Shown: one piece after another, positions 1 through 5,231 of the stretch
How positions within the stretch are numbered: position 1 is the first letter of the stretch
How the letters are laid out: every line of letters starts with the position of its first letter
Assembly (NCBI GenBank): GCA_025455665.1
Contig: JALOMC010000107.1
Coordinates: forward strand, 1 to 7,727
Source of the DNA: Chitinophagaceae bacterium
Lineage (GTDB): Bacteria; Bacteroidota; Bacteroidia; Chitinophagales; Chitinophagaceae
Length of the DNA stretch: 7,727 bases
Direction: 5' to 3'
Position numbers and translations under genes: made by a program
Notes under the pieces: model-generated
What the model was told of the DNA's origin: nothing
Databases searched by the model: none
What the model saw: only the letters and a program-made list of their open reading frames with translations

Positions 1-273
1 CATACCATGATTGATCACCTGGTGGCCCGGCCGTATAGCCAGCACCTATGGCGGGCAGGCTACCACGATTTTACGCATGCCTACGCCATCAGCCTGCGGG
101 GTGCCCGGATCATGGCGCCACTTCACCAGCCGGTGTGCATGGAGGCCGATACGGCACTGGCCCATGCTGCCAGCAACCAACTGCTGCAAGCTTTTATTTG
201 CAAGCCCATGCTTTTTTTGCAAGAGTTTCAGGTATCGCCGCATAGCTATACCTCCATGGTAAAAGCCGATTAG
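1..273 (+). CDS. Glycosyltransferase family 25-like protein, C-terminal part (5' truncated)
   Basis: The frame is open from the first base of the window to a TAG at 271-273, so about 90 C-terminal residues are visible and the start lies outside. The stretch FTHAYAISLRGARIM resembles the conserved 'HAYxISxxGA' segment of GT25 (LPS glycosyltransferase) proteins. It is followed by a Pro/acidic region and a QAFICKP...LFLQ segment, as in the family's C-terminus. GT25 enzymes transfer sugars, often galactose, onto LPS inner-core or oligosaccharide acceptors. The neighbouring LPS genes support this role. The catalytic N-terminal half is not visible, so donor and acceptor cannot be judged. The internal ATG at 7 is not a credible start, because the reading frame continues to the edge. 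Its stop overlaps that of the convergent methyltransferase gene by 4 bp. Confidence 0.6.
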   Translation, partial: HTMIDHLVARPYSQHLWRAGYHDFTHAYAISLRGARIMAPLHQPVCMEADTALAHAASNQLLQAFICKPMLFLQEFQVSPHSYTSMVKAD

Positions 274-1130
274 GCAGGGCGGTTGGCCCAAATGATGTCG
301 AGGCCGGCGCCCACGGCATGGGTGCTCAGCTCAAAGCCCTGGTCTTTCAGAAACTGCTGTACTGCGGCTGTGTTGTGGCCCGGGGTGCCAAGGTCATGCG
401 TTTCTACTACAATGCACTGCACCCTGTCAAATAGTGTCGGGTCGCTATTGAATAGAATATCGTATTCGCTGCCCTCGCAGTCAATTTTCAAAATTCCGAT
501 GGGCCCTTCTACCTGCGCCATTACATCGGCCAGCGGAATAGCGGGTACGGTAGTGCGATGCCGATTGTCAAACAGGCCCTCGATGGTAGTGGCCGAGTCG
601 GTGAATTCGCCATTATCGTTAGAAAAAAAACTGATGGGCACCCGGCTGGTGGAGGTGACTGCCGCTTCGATGCAAGTGACCTGCGAAAATGCGCGGAGGT
701 TTTGGCGCATGATACCGGCATTAAGCGGTAGGGGCTCCACGGCCAGCACGCTGCAGGCCGGAAAATGCTCCGCAATCCAGGCGGCAAACAAACCGATATT
801 GGCCCCAATATCCACCACAGCAGCGCCGTGATTAAGTTGATGCGCTACCCATTTATAGCGGTAGCCATCTTTCATAAACACTTCTTTGAACACCCGCAGC
901 AGCGCAAAAGGAACTGATACCTGCACCTGGCTTTTACGAAGGCGGAAATGAGCCACTCGTCCCTTGCCAAAAGTTTTAAACCAGAAATACGAAGGCCAGT
1001 TGCTCACCTGACCTATGAGCAACCGATACTTACCCAAGCCGGAAGATACCATGCGGCCAAAGTTAAATGGATGCTGCCATCGATAGATGGCTTTGCGGCC
1101 GCCGGCCAATGCCCGCCGAAAATTCCACAC
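270..1130 (-). CDS. FkbM family SAM-dependent methyltransferase
   Basis: With a GTG start at 1130 the product is 286 residues. The SAM-binding motif I VVDIGANIG is at about residues 105-113, the acidic strand-2 end AVEPLPLN at about 131-138, and the characteristic FkbM motif ILKIDCEGSEYD at about 213-224, followed by VVETHDLG. FkbM-type enzymes O-methylate sugars or related hydroxyls, and in Bacteroidota they are common in surface-polysaccharide clusters, which fits the glycosyltransferase neighbours. The start is uncertain. The frame is open to 1199, but a start there would overlap the divergent glycosyltransferase by 57 bp. GTG at 1130 leaves 12 bp between the two genes, and ATG at 1052 gives a 260-residue protein that still contains the whole catalytic domain. 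I prefer 1130 because residues just before the ATG look protein-like (basic and aromatic). The family call is firm; the substrate is unknown. Confidence 0.88.
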   Translation of the reverse strand: MWNFRRALAGGRKAIYRWQHPFNFGRMVSSGLGKYRLLIGQVSNWPSYFWFKTFGKGRVAHFRLRKSQVQVSVPFALLRVFKEVFMKDGYRYKWVAHQLNHGAAVVDIGANIGLFAAWIAEHFPACSVLAVEPLPLNAGIMRQNLRAFSQVTCIEAAVTSTSRVPISFFSNDNGEFTDSATTIEGLFDNRHRTTVPAIPLADVMAQVEGPIGILKIDCEGSEYDILFNSDPTLFDRVQCIVVETHDLGTPGHNTAAVQQFLKDQGFELSTHAVGAGLDIIWANRPA

Positions 1131-1142
1131 ATTTGCAGCTGT

Positions 1143-1901
1143 ATGCTTCCTATTTCGCTGGTAGTAATAGCCAAAAATGAGGCCCACATTATTGGCCAAA
1201 CCCTGGCGGCGCTGCGCCCTGTAGTGGCCGAGCTACTGGTGGCCGATACGGGCAGTACCGACGATACAGTGGCCGTGGCAGCCGCAAATGGTGCTCGCAT
1301 CATCAGCCTGCCGTGGCAGGGTTTTGGCTGGTGCAAGCAGCAAGCTGCCCTGGCCGCCAGCTACGATTGGGTACTGGCGCTGGATGCCGACGAAGTGCCC
1401 GATGAGGCCCTGATCATGGCCTTGCAGCAAATAGATCTCAACGCTATTGATACAGTGTACCGGTGCCGATTTTTGAGCTACGTAGGCCAGCAGCTGCTGC
1501 TGCATGGCGAATGGAAGCCGTTTTATAAAGTGCGACTTTTCAACCGCAGGCATTGCAATTGGAACGATGCTGCCGTGCACGAAAGCATTGTATTGCCGAC
1601 CGGCACCCGGCAGGCTACCCTCAGTGGCCATATTTTGCACTACAGCAGCCGCAGCCTGCGAGAGTATGCCGATAAAATGAATGCCTACGCCCACCACATG
1701 GCTGCCAAATACCACGCAGCCGGTAAGCGTCCTTCTTTTTTCAAATTGTACACCTACTACCCCATCCTGTTTTTTCAAACCTGGATACTGAAAGGCGGAT
1801 TCAGGGATGGACGATTGGGCTATGCCTGCGCTAAAATTGTAGCGCAGTATGGCATGCTGAAATACCATTTGCTGGCCGAAATGCGCAAAGGGCAACTTTA
1901 A
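1143..1901 (+). CDS. GT2 family glycosyltransferase, WaaE/KdtX-like (LPS core)
   Basis: This is a 252-residue GT-A fold transferase. The N-terminal strand SLVVIAKNEAHI (about 5-16) is followed by VADTGSTDDT (about 33-42), where the nucleotide-sugar base is bound. The metal-binding DADE motif is at about 81-84, and NDAAVHESIV (about 141-150) contains the conserved VHE acceptor/catalytic segment. The C-terminal part (KLYTYYP...FFQTWILKGGFRDG) is amphipathic and suits peripheral membrane attachment. This motif order and length match the WaaE/KdtX group, which adds glucose or a similar hexose to the LPS inner core; the exact sugar is inferred only from that resemblance. The start is the ATG at 1143, directly before the first beta strand. 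The frame is open further upstream to 948, but that part is antisense to the methyltransferase and carries no family sequence. The 3' end is 10 bp from the end of the convergent gene. Confidence 0.88.
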   Translation: MLPISLVVIAKNEAHIIGQTLAALRPVVAELLVADTGSTDDTVAVAAANGARIISLPWQGFGWCKQQAALAASYDWVLALDADEVPDEALIMALQQIDLNAIDTVYRCRFLSYVGQQLLLHGEWKPFYKVRLFNRRHCNWNDAAVHESIVLPTGTRQATLSGHILHYSSRSLREYADKMNAYAHHMAAKYHAAGKRPSFFKLYTYYPILFFQTWILKGGFRDGRLGYACAKIVAQYGMLKYHLLAEMRKGQL

Positions 1902-1911
1902 GGCGCCGTTG

Positions 1912-2790
1912 TCAAGGTCGGATCAAATTAAAGTTTCGAAACTCGAACGGACGAATACCGGTTTGTTTCTCCAGCCAGTATAGCAGCTGGTCTTTCAGCC
2001 CAAATTTTTTTCGGCCGGTATCCAGCTGTACCTGCCAGTTTTTAGTAGCTACGCGGTCTTTCATTACGGCAGGGTGTGTGCCGGTAAAGCGGGCCACCGA
2101 ATCGTAGTCGCCCAGGAAATCAAACAAATCAGCCAGTTCCTGTTGCTCCAGTTGTTCGTCGGTTTGCCAGTAGCGGCCGGCCTCCCGAAACTTCACGGCC
2201 ATCTGTTCCGGCGTTTTTACCCAGCCATAGTGGTGTAGCGGCGCATCTTTTAGCAAAACGCCGTTCAGTCTTTTCCCGTTTCGTCTGAAGCCCTGTGCGT
2301 CTCTGAACGATTCGATGCTTTTATCATTTTTAATAATGCGCCCCTCCATCGAATACCATCGCCGGCTATCGCCCACATAATCGAAACTGGCATAGAAATG
2401 CGTATACGGAAATACCAACACCTCTACTCTATCATTGTGCTGGTACTTGCGGCATGCTTCCAAAATACTGGCATGGCCTTTTTCATGAATCACTTCATCG
2501 GCCTGAATGTAAAAAGCCCAATCGGCCGAGGGATCAATGAGTTGAAATGCCTTGTTGGTTTCTTCGGCCAGTACTTCGCCACCGCTGCGCAAATGCGGAT
2601 TCCAAACCGAATGCTCGACCCTGATTTTCGGCGATGCAATGCTGCGGATCAGCTCTTCGGTATTGTCGATGCTATCGCCCACCAGCACCAGCATTTCATC
2701 TACCACGGGCAGTACCGATTGGATGGCTTCCACCACCGGGTAGTCCATCAGCACTGCATTTTTAATGATGGTGAAGCCGACTATTTTCAT
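1912..2790 (-). CDS. GT2-like (GT-A fold) glycosyltransferase
   Basis: This 292-residue protein begins MKIVGFTIIKN, the usual first strand of GT2-type transferases. VGDSIDNTEELI (about 37-48) stands where GT2 enzymes have the 'DxSxDxT' motif. YIQADEVIHE (about 94-103) takes the place of the DXD metal-binding motif, with QADE instead of DADE. The middle is rich in aromatic residues, and LHHYGWVKTPEQM resembles the late conserved segment of this group. It is the second gene of a two-gene operon: its ATG (2790-2788) overlaps the heptosyltransferase stop (2789-2787) as ATGA, so the two are probably translationally coupled and act on the same glycan. A longer in-frame start at 2865 is rejected because it lies within the upstream gene. 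The donor sugar cannot be read from the sequence. Confidence 0.82.
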   Translation of the reverse strand: MKIVGFTIIKNAVLMDYPVVEAIQSVLPVVDEMLVLVGDSIDNTEELIRSIASPKIRVEHSVWNPHLRSGGEVLAEETNKAFQLIDPSADWAFYIQADEVIHEKGHASILEACRKYQHNDRVEVLVFPYTHFYASFDYVGDSRRWYSMEGRIIKNDKSIESFRDAQGFRRNGKRLNGVLLKDAPLHHYGWVKTPEQMAVKFREAGRYWQTDEQLEQQELADLFDFLGDYDSVARFTGTHPAVMKDRVATKNWQVQLDTGRKKFGLKDQLLYWLEKQTGIRPFEFRNFNLIRP

Positions 2791-3776
2791 GTGGTTTGTT
2801 TTGTAGCCTGAAGCGCAGCCAATACGGCTGCTACTATGCCGGCATTGTCCATGCTTAGCAGGCACTTTGGGGTACCGTAGCGGCAGGTGTTTTTTACGCA
2901 GGGTTCGCAGGGCAGCTGGCCGTAGCGAATAAGTGTGCTGCGGTCTTTGTTGTAGGGAGCGGTGTTTCGTTCGTCGCTGGCACCTTCCAGGGCTACAGTG
3001 TGCACGCCCAGCGCATTGGCCAGGTGCATGGGTCCGCTGTCGGTAGTCAGCATCACCGGGGCTTGGCTAAACAGGCCGATGAGGCCGTGAAGATTGGTGG
3101 TGCCGGCCAGGTTTTCCACGCTAGTCTTGTTGGCGAGCCCATCGTACACGGCGGTTACATGGGGCAGTTCTTTGGGGCTGCCCACCAGCAGCAGGCGTGC
3201 ATCGGTAGCAGCCCGCAAGGCATTCAACACGCTGATGGCTTTCTCTACCGGTAGCCGCCGCGAGTCGGCCTCCGAATTGACATTGACGACAACTGTGTTG
3301 GCCAAACGGCTGCCAGCCTGGCGCAGTCGTACCCGGGTACCTGTCAGTGGCTGGCCGCTGTGTTTTTCCAGCAGGTGCACATATTGGTCTACCCGGTGCA
3401 GGCCGCCGGGTTTATTGTAGGCATGGGTTAATAAAAAGGAACGCAGCTCTTTACGAAAACCAACCCGTTGGCGGCTGCCGGTGGCTTTTAGCATCCAGGC
3501 CGATGAAAAGGAGTCGGGCAGGCAGTAAGCCAGATCATATTGTTGAGCGGCCAGCTGCCGGCCAAAGCGAGCTGCCCCTCGCAAACCGGGGTAGCTGGAT
3601 TTATCGAACACATACACTTGCCGGATGCCGTGAAAGTACTGGCACAATTCGTCGATGCCTTTCTTTACAATCACATCAATGGCCGCGCCGGGATACAGCC
3701 GGTGTAGTTGGTCTACAAAGCCGGCACTCATGACCAGATCGCCCAGCCAGTTGGGCAGTCGCACCAATATTTGCAT
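2787..3776 (-). CDS. Glycosyltransferase family 9 (ADP-heptose:LPS heptosyltransferase-like)
   Basis: This 329-residue protein begins MQILVRLPNWLGD, the hallmark N-terminus of WaaF/WaaC heptosyltransferases. It includes the Asp at residue 13, which is the catalytic base in the studied WaaC enzymes. The second domain has a nucleotide-binding strand NTVVVNVNSEADSRRLP (about 160-176) and the strongly conserved TTDSGPMHLANALG (about 244-257) of GT9. The C-terminal Cys-rich stretch PCEPCVKNTC (about 289-298) plus a further Cys near 305 is usual for WaaF-like members. GT9 enzymes transfer heptose to the LPS inner core at the cytoplasmic face of the inner membrane. The ATG at 3776 was chosen because family members start at this strand; the frame is open to 3875, but that extension has no family character. 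It is first in an operon with the downstream GT2-like gene and divergent from dapD across 92 bp. Confidence 0.9.
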   Translation of the reverse strand: MQILVRLPNWLGDLVMSAGFVDQLHRLYPGAAIDVIVKKGIDELCQYFHGIRQVYVFDKSSYPGLRGAARFGRQLAAQQYDLAYCLPDSFSSAWMLKATGSRQRVGFRKELRSFLLTHAYNKPGGLHRVDQYVHLLEKHSGQPLTGTRVRLRQAGSRLANTVVVNVNSEADSRRLPVEKAISVLNALRAATDARLLLVGSPKELPHVTAVYDGLANKTSVENLAGTTNLHGLIGLFSQAPVMLTTDSGPMHLANALGVHTVALEGASDERNTAPYNKDRSTLIRYGQLPCEPCVKNTCRYGTPKCLLSMDNAGIVAAVLAALQATKQTT

Positions 3777-3839
3777 GCCTTCAATGGGGCCCGGCTCGTA
3801 CTGGTTGCACATTGCTGTAGCGGGGTATTGCCGAACCAA

Positions 3840-3847
3840 TATTTTTG
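3840..3847 (+). promoter_or_regulatory. Bacteroidota-type -7 element ahead of dapD
   Basis: The octamer TATTTTTG matches the Bacteroidota sigma-factor -7 consensus TAnnTTTG exactly and lies 21 bp before the dapD ATG, so the 5' leader would be about 15 nt. No good -33 TTTG is visible at the usual 19-21 bp spacing, so the call rests on the -7 box and its position alone. Confidence 0.45.
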
Positions 3848-3868
3848 CGCCAAAATAAACAAACCCCC

Positions 3869-4681
3869 ATGACAATGCAGGAATTGATTGGCGCAGCGTG
3901 GGCCCACCGCGATTTGCTGAAAGAAGCCACCTACAGCGAAGCAGTGGAAGCTGTGATAGAAGAAGTAGATAAAGGCCGCCTGCGGGTAGCCACTCCCTCG
4001 GCCGATGGCTGGATAGTAAATGAATGGGTGAAGCAGGCCATCCTGATGTACTTCGCCATTCGCAAAATGGAGACTCACCAATTGCCTCCTTTTGAATTTT
4101 ACGACAAAATGAAGTTGAAAAGCAACTACGCCGATTTGGGTGTACGGGCGGTGCCGCATGCTGTGGCCCGTTATGGTGCTTTTCTGGCTCGCAATGTGGT
4201 GCTCATGCCTTCGTATGTAAATATTGGCGCCTACGTAGATGAAGGCACCATGGTAGATACCTGGGCCACCGTAGGCAGCTGTGCCCAAATAGGCAAAGGC
4301 GTACACCTGAGCGGTGGTGTAGGCATTGGCGGTGTTTTGGAGCCCCTGCAGGCCAGCCCGGTGATAATAGAAGACGGCTGTTTTTTGGGCAGCCGTAGCA
4401 TTGTGGTAGAAGGTGTAATAGTAGAAAAGGAAGCCGTGCTGGGTGCCAATGTGGTGCTGACCAAGAGCACCAAGATTATTGATGTAAGTGGTAGCGAACC
4501 GGTAGAGTATAAAGGCCGTGTACCAGCCCGCAGTGTAGTCATTCCCGGTACTTACCAAAAGCAGTTTCCGGCGGGTGAATATGGCGTAAGTTGTGCGTTG
4601 ATCATTGGTCAGCGCAAGGCCAGTACCGATTTGAAAACCAGCTTGAATGATGCGCTCCGCGACTTCAACGTAGCGGTGTAA
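3869..4681 (+). CDS. dapD: 2,3,4,5-tetrahydropyridine-2,6-dicarboxylate N-succinyltransferase
   Basis: This enzyme transfers succinyl from succinyl-CoA to tetrahydrodipicolinate in the succinylase branch of lysine and meso-diaminopimelate synthesis, feeding protein and peptidoglycan. The product is 270 residues, the usual length for DapD. The helical N-terminal domain (about 1-100) includes GWIVNEWVKQAILMYF, a conserved DapD stretch. A left-handed beta-helix of hexapeptide repeats follows (about 108-205), with VNIGAYVDEGTMVDTWATVGSCAQIG and the signature GGVLEPL near 154-160. The C-terminal segment RVPARSVVIPGTY is also standard. The first of two close ATGs (3869, 3875) was chosen; a TTG at 3845 is open in frame but precedes the family N-terminus and overlaps the likely promoter. 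It is not functionally related to the LPS genes beside it. The enzyme is normally trimeric and cytoplasmic. Confidence 0.96.
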   Translation: MTMQELIGAAWAHRDLLKEATYSEAVEAVIEEVDKGRLRVATPSADGWIVNEWVKQAILMYFAIRKMETHQLPPFEFYDKMKLKSNYADLGVRAVPHAVARYGAFLARNVVLMPSYVNIGAYVDEGTMVDTWATVGSCAQIGKGVHLSGGVGIGGVLEPLQASPVIIEDGCFLGSRSIVVEGVIVEKEAVLGANVVLTKSTKIIDVSGSEPVEYKGRVPARSVVIPGTYQKQFPAGEYGVSCALIIGQRKASTDLKTSLNDALRDFNVAV

Positions 4682-4692
4682 TGACCTGAAAA

Positions 4693-4735
4693 AGAGGCCC
4701 GAAAAAATTTTGTTTGAAATACGTTTCGGGCCTCT
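4693..4735 (+). terminator. Perfect 12-bp inverted repeat after dapD (possible terminator)
   Basis: The arms AGAGGCCCGAAA (4693-4704) and TTTCGGGCCTCT (4724-4735) pair perfectly around a 19-nt loop, starting 11 bp after the dapD stop. The stem is strong, but it is followed by ATATTTGC rather than a T-run on the plus strand, so it may be a weak or factor-assisted terminator, an mRNA 3'-end stabiliser, or an operator. The right arm touches the -7 element of the tRNA promoter. Confidence 0.55.
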
Positions 4736-4742
4736 ATATTTG
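4713..4742 (+). promoter_or_regulatory. Bacteroidota-type promoter of tRNA-Leu
   Basis: TATATTTG at 4735-4742 matches the TAnnTTTG -7 consensus exactly. TTTG at 4713-4716 serves as a -33 element with an 18-bp spacer, slightly short of the usual 19-21; another TTTG at 4709-4712 would give 22. The tRNA begins 27 bp after the -7 box, leaving a short 5' leader. The -33 box lies in the loop of the 12-bp inverted repeat. Confidence 0.65.
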
Positions 4743-4769
4743 CAGCCCGATCTGAAAAAACGATCACCT

Positions 4770-4856
4770 GCCCAGGTGGCGAAATTGGTAGACGCACTGT
4801 GTTCAGGTCGCAGCGCCTTCACGGGTGTGCTGGTTCGAATCCAGTCCTGGGCACCA
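4770..4856 (+). tRNA. tRNA-Leu (anticodon CAG), CCA encoded
   Basis: A full type-II cloverleaf can be folded. The acceptor stem GCCCAGG (4770-4776) pairs with CCTGGGC (4846-4852). The D stem GCG/CGC encloses AAATTGGTAGA. The anticodon stem CTGTG/CGCAG encloses TTCAGGT, with the anticodon CAG at 4804-4806. A long variable arm with a short stem runs at about 4814-4828. The T stem GCTGG/CCAGT encloses TTCGAAT. Discriminator A4853 and an encoded CCA (4854-4856) complete it. It decodes CUG leucine codons. All stems pair (with G-T wobbles in the anticodon, variable and T stems), so this copy should be functional even though its 3' end is duplicated downstream next to a nuclease gene. Confidence 0.97.
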
Positions 4857-4861
4857 GAAAA
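4823..4861 (+). repeat. Direct repeat, copy 1: 3' end of tRNA-Leu and flank (39 bp)
   Basis: This segment runs from the 3' side of the variable arm through the T arm, acceptor strand, CCA and AGAAAA flank. It recurs downstream as 5136-5149 plus 5177-5201, identical apart from a 27-bp insertion in the second copy. It is the part of the tRNA gene that an integrating element would have to carry to keep the tRNA functional. Confidence 0.9.
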
Positions 4862-4862
4862 G

Positions 4863-4889
4863 CCTGAGCAGTTTGCTCAGGTTTTTTTT
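4863..4889 (+). terminator. Rho-independent terminator of tRNA-Leu
   Basis: The 7-bp stem CCTGAGC (4863-4869)/GCTCAGG (4875-4881) with loop AGTTT is followed by eight T residues (4882-4889). It starts 7 bp after the CCA end. The GIY-YIG ATG begins at the next base, 4890. Confidence 0.88.
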
Positions 4890-5162
4890 ATGGTTACGGT
4901 CTACGTTATTGAAAGCGAAAAAGATGGCATCCGGTACACCGGCATGGCGCTGGATACATTGCATCGGCTGAAGGAACACAACGCAGGTAAAAGTCGATTC
5001 ACAAAGGGCTACCGTCCTTGGCGCATCATTTACACCGAGCAACACCCCGATTGGGAAACCGCCCGAAAGCGAGAGAAGTACCTGAAAACAAACGCTGGTA
5101 AGGTGTGGCTACAGAAGTGGCTATCAAAAGACGAAGGGTGTGCTGGTTCCCTGCCTGCGTGA
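4890..5162 (+). CDS. Small GIY-YIG family nuclease
   Basis: This 90-residue single-domain protein has the GIY-YIG fold. YVI (5-7) stands for the GIY half and YTG (16-18) for the YIG half. R26 and HN at 30-31 lie in the helix LHRLKEHN that carries the catalytic Arg, and SRFTKGYRPWRIIYTE (35-50) is the typical second part. E62 in ARKREKYLK is the expected metal-binding Glu. All key residues appear present, so it should be an active endonuclease; its target is unknown, though context points to the tRNA-Leu gene or its RNA. The domain ends near residue 78. Residues 83-90 (GCAGSLPA) are read from a tRNA-Leu 3' remnant, and the TGA stop lies at the apex of an inserted palindrome. The ATG follows the tRNA terminator U-tract with no gap and no visible ribosome site or promoter, so expression by read-through is likely. 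Confidence 0.85.
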   Translation: MVTVYVIESEKDGIRYTGMALDTLHRLKEHNAGKSRFTKGYRPWRIIYTEQHPDWETARKREKYLKTNAGKVWLQKWLSKDEGCAGSLPA

Positions 5163-5201
5163 CGCAGTCAGGCAGGGAATCCAGTCCTGGGCACCAGAAA
5201 A
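5136..5201 (+). pseudogene. Displaced 3' fragment of tRNA-Leu (direct repeat copy 2, interrupted)
   Basis: GGGTGTGCTGGTTC (5136-5149) and the stretch from GAATCC through CCTGGGCACCAGAAAA (5177-5201) match copy 1 at 4823-4861 base for base. A 27-bp insert separates them. There is no 5' acceptor, D or anticodon arm, so this cannot be a tRNA. Its first part is translated as the nuclease C-terminus. Confidence 0.9.
5147..5179. repeat. Palindromic repeat inserted in the T-loop of the tRNA remnant
   Basis: Relative to copy 1, 27 bp (5150-5176) are inserted exactly between TTC and GAA of the T-loop. With these flanks the arms TTCCCTGCCTG (5147-5157) and CAGGCAGGGAA (5169-5179) form an 11-bp perfect inverted repeat around an 11-nt loop. 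An alternative inner fold, CTGCG-TGA-CGCAG (5155-5167), is also possible. The outer T stem GCTGG/CCAGT remains able to pair, giving one long hairpin with a single bulged T (5180). It looks like a REP- or MITE-like palindromic unit, but no second copy is present in this window to prove a family. Confidence 0.8.
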
Positions 5202-5231
5202 AGCCTTGCTGAAATTATCAGCAAGGCTTTT
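5199..5231 (+). terminator. Strong terminator after the tRNA remnant, probably bidirectional
   Basis: The arms AAAAGCCTTGCTGA (5199-5212) and TCAGCAAGGCTTTT (5218-5231) are a perfect 14-bp inverted repeat with loop AATTA. On the plus strand TCTCTTTTT follows; on the minus strand the stem ends in a T-run as well. It can end the GIY-YIG transcript and also the minus-strand efflux operon. It probably was the original terminator of tRNA-Leu before the element arrived. Confidence 0.8.

Larger units (their letters stand above)
4823..5201 (+). mobile_element. Putative minimal GIY-YIG element inserted at tRNA-Leu
   Basis: A 39-bp duplication of the tRNA-Leu 3' end brackets a terminator and a small GIY-YIG nuclease gene. 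The layout is that of an element which entered the tRNA gene, supplied a replacement 3' end, and displaced the old one downstream. The repeat-to-repeat unit is only about 313 bp, with no integrase, intron or other gene. The mechanism could be homing-like (nuclease cut and recombination), but this is inference; a chance duplication with a resident gene in between is the main alternative. Confidence 0.5.

Noticed and set aside
283..831. Plus-strand open frame of 182 codons opposite the FkbM gene
   Set aside because: The minus-strand frame has motif I and the FkbM signature. The plus frame is low in structure and rich in Ser/Pro/Arg.
1128..1135. CACATTTG as a -7 box for the WaaE-like gene
   Set aside because: It misses the first base of TAnnTTTG, has no paired -33 box, and would leave almost no leader before the ATG at 1143.
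1233..1895. Minus-strand open frame of 220 codons opposite the WaaE-like gene
   Set aside because: The plus-strand frame carries all GT2 motifs. This one is a by-product of codon bias on the opposite strand.
3728..4822. Long minus-strand open frame (364 codons) opposite dapD
   Set aside because: It is antisense to the clear dapD gene and the tRNA. Its translation is Tyr/His/Ala-rich with no domain character, and no homologous pattern is recognisable.
4710..4889. N-terminal extension of the GIY-YIG frame through the tRNA
   Set aside because: The frame is open, but it would translate the tRNA gene and its terminator, and the domain begins exactly after the ATG at 4890.
5136..5196. Second functional tRNA-Leu
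   Set aside because: Only the 3' part is present and its T-loop is split by 27 bp; acceptor 5' strand, D arm and anticodon arm are missing.
5147..5231. CRISPR array or tandem repeat
   Set aside because: There are only two different hairpins and one interrupted direct repeat; no regularly spaced repeats occur.
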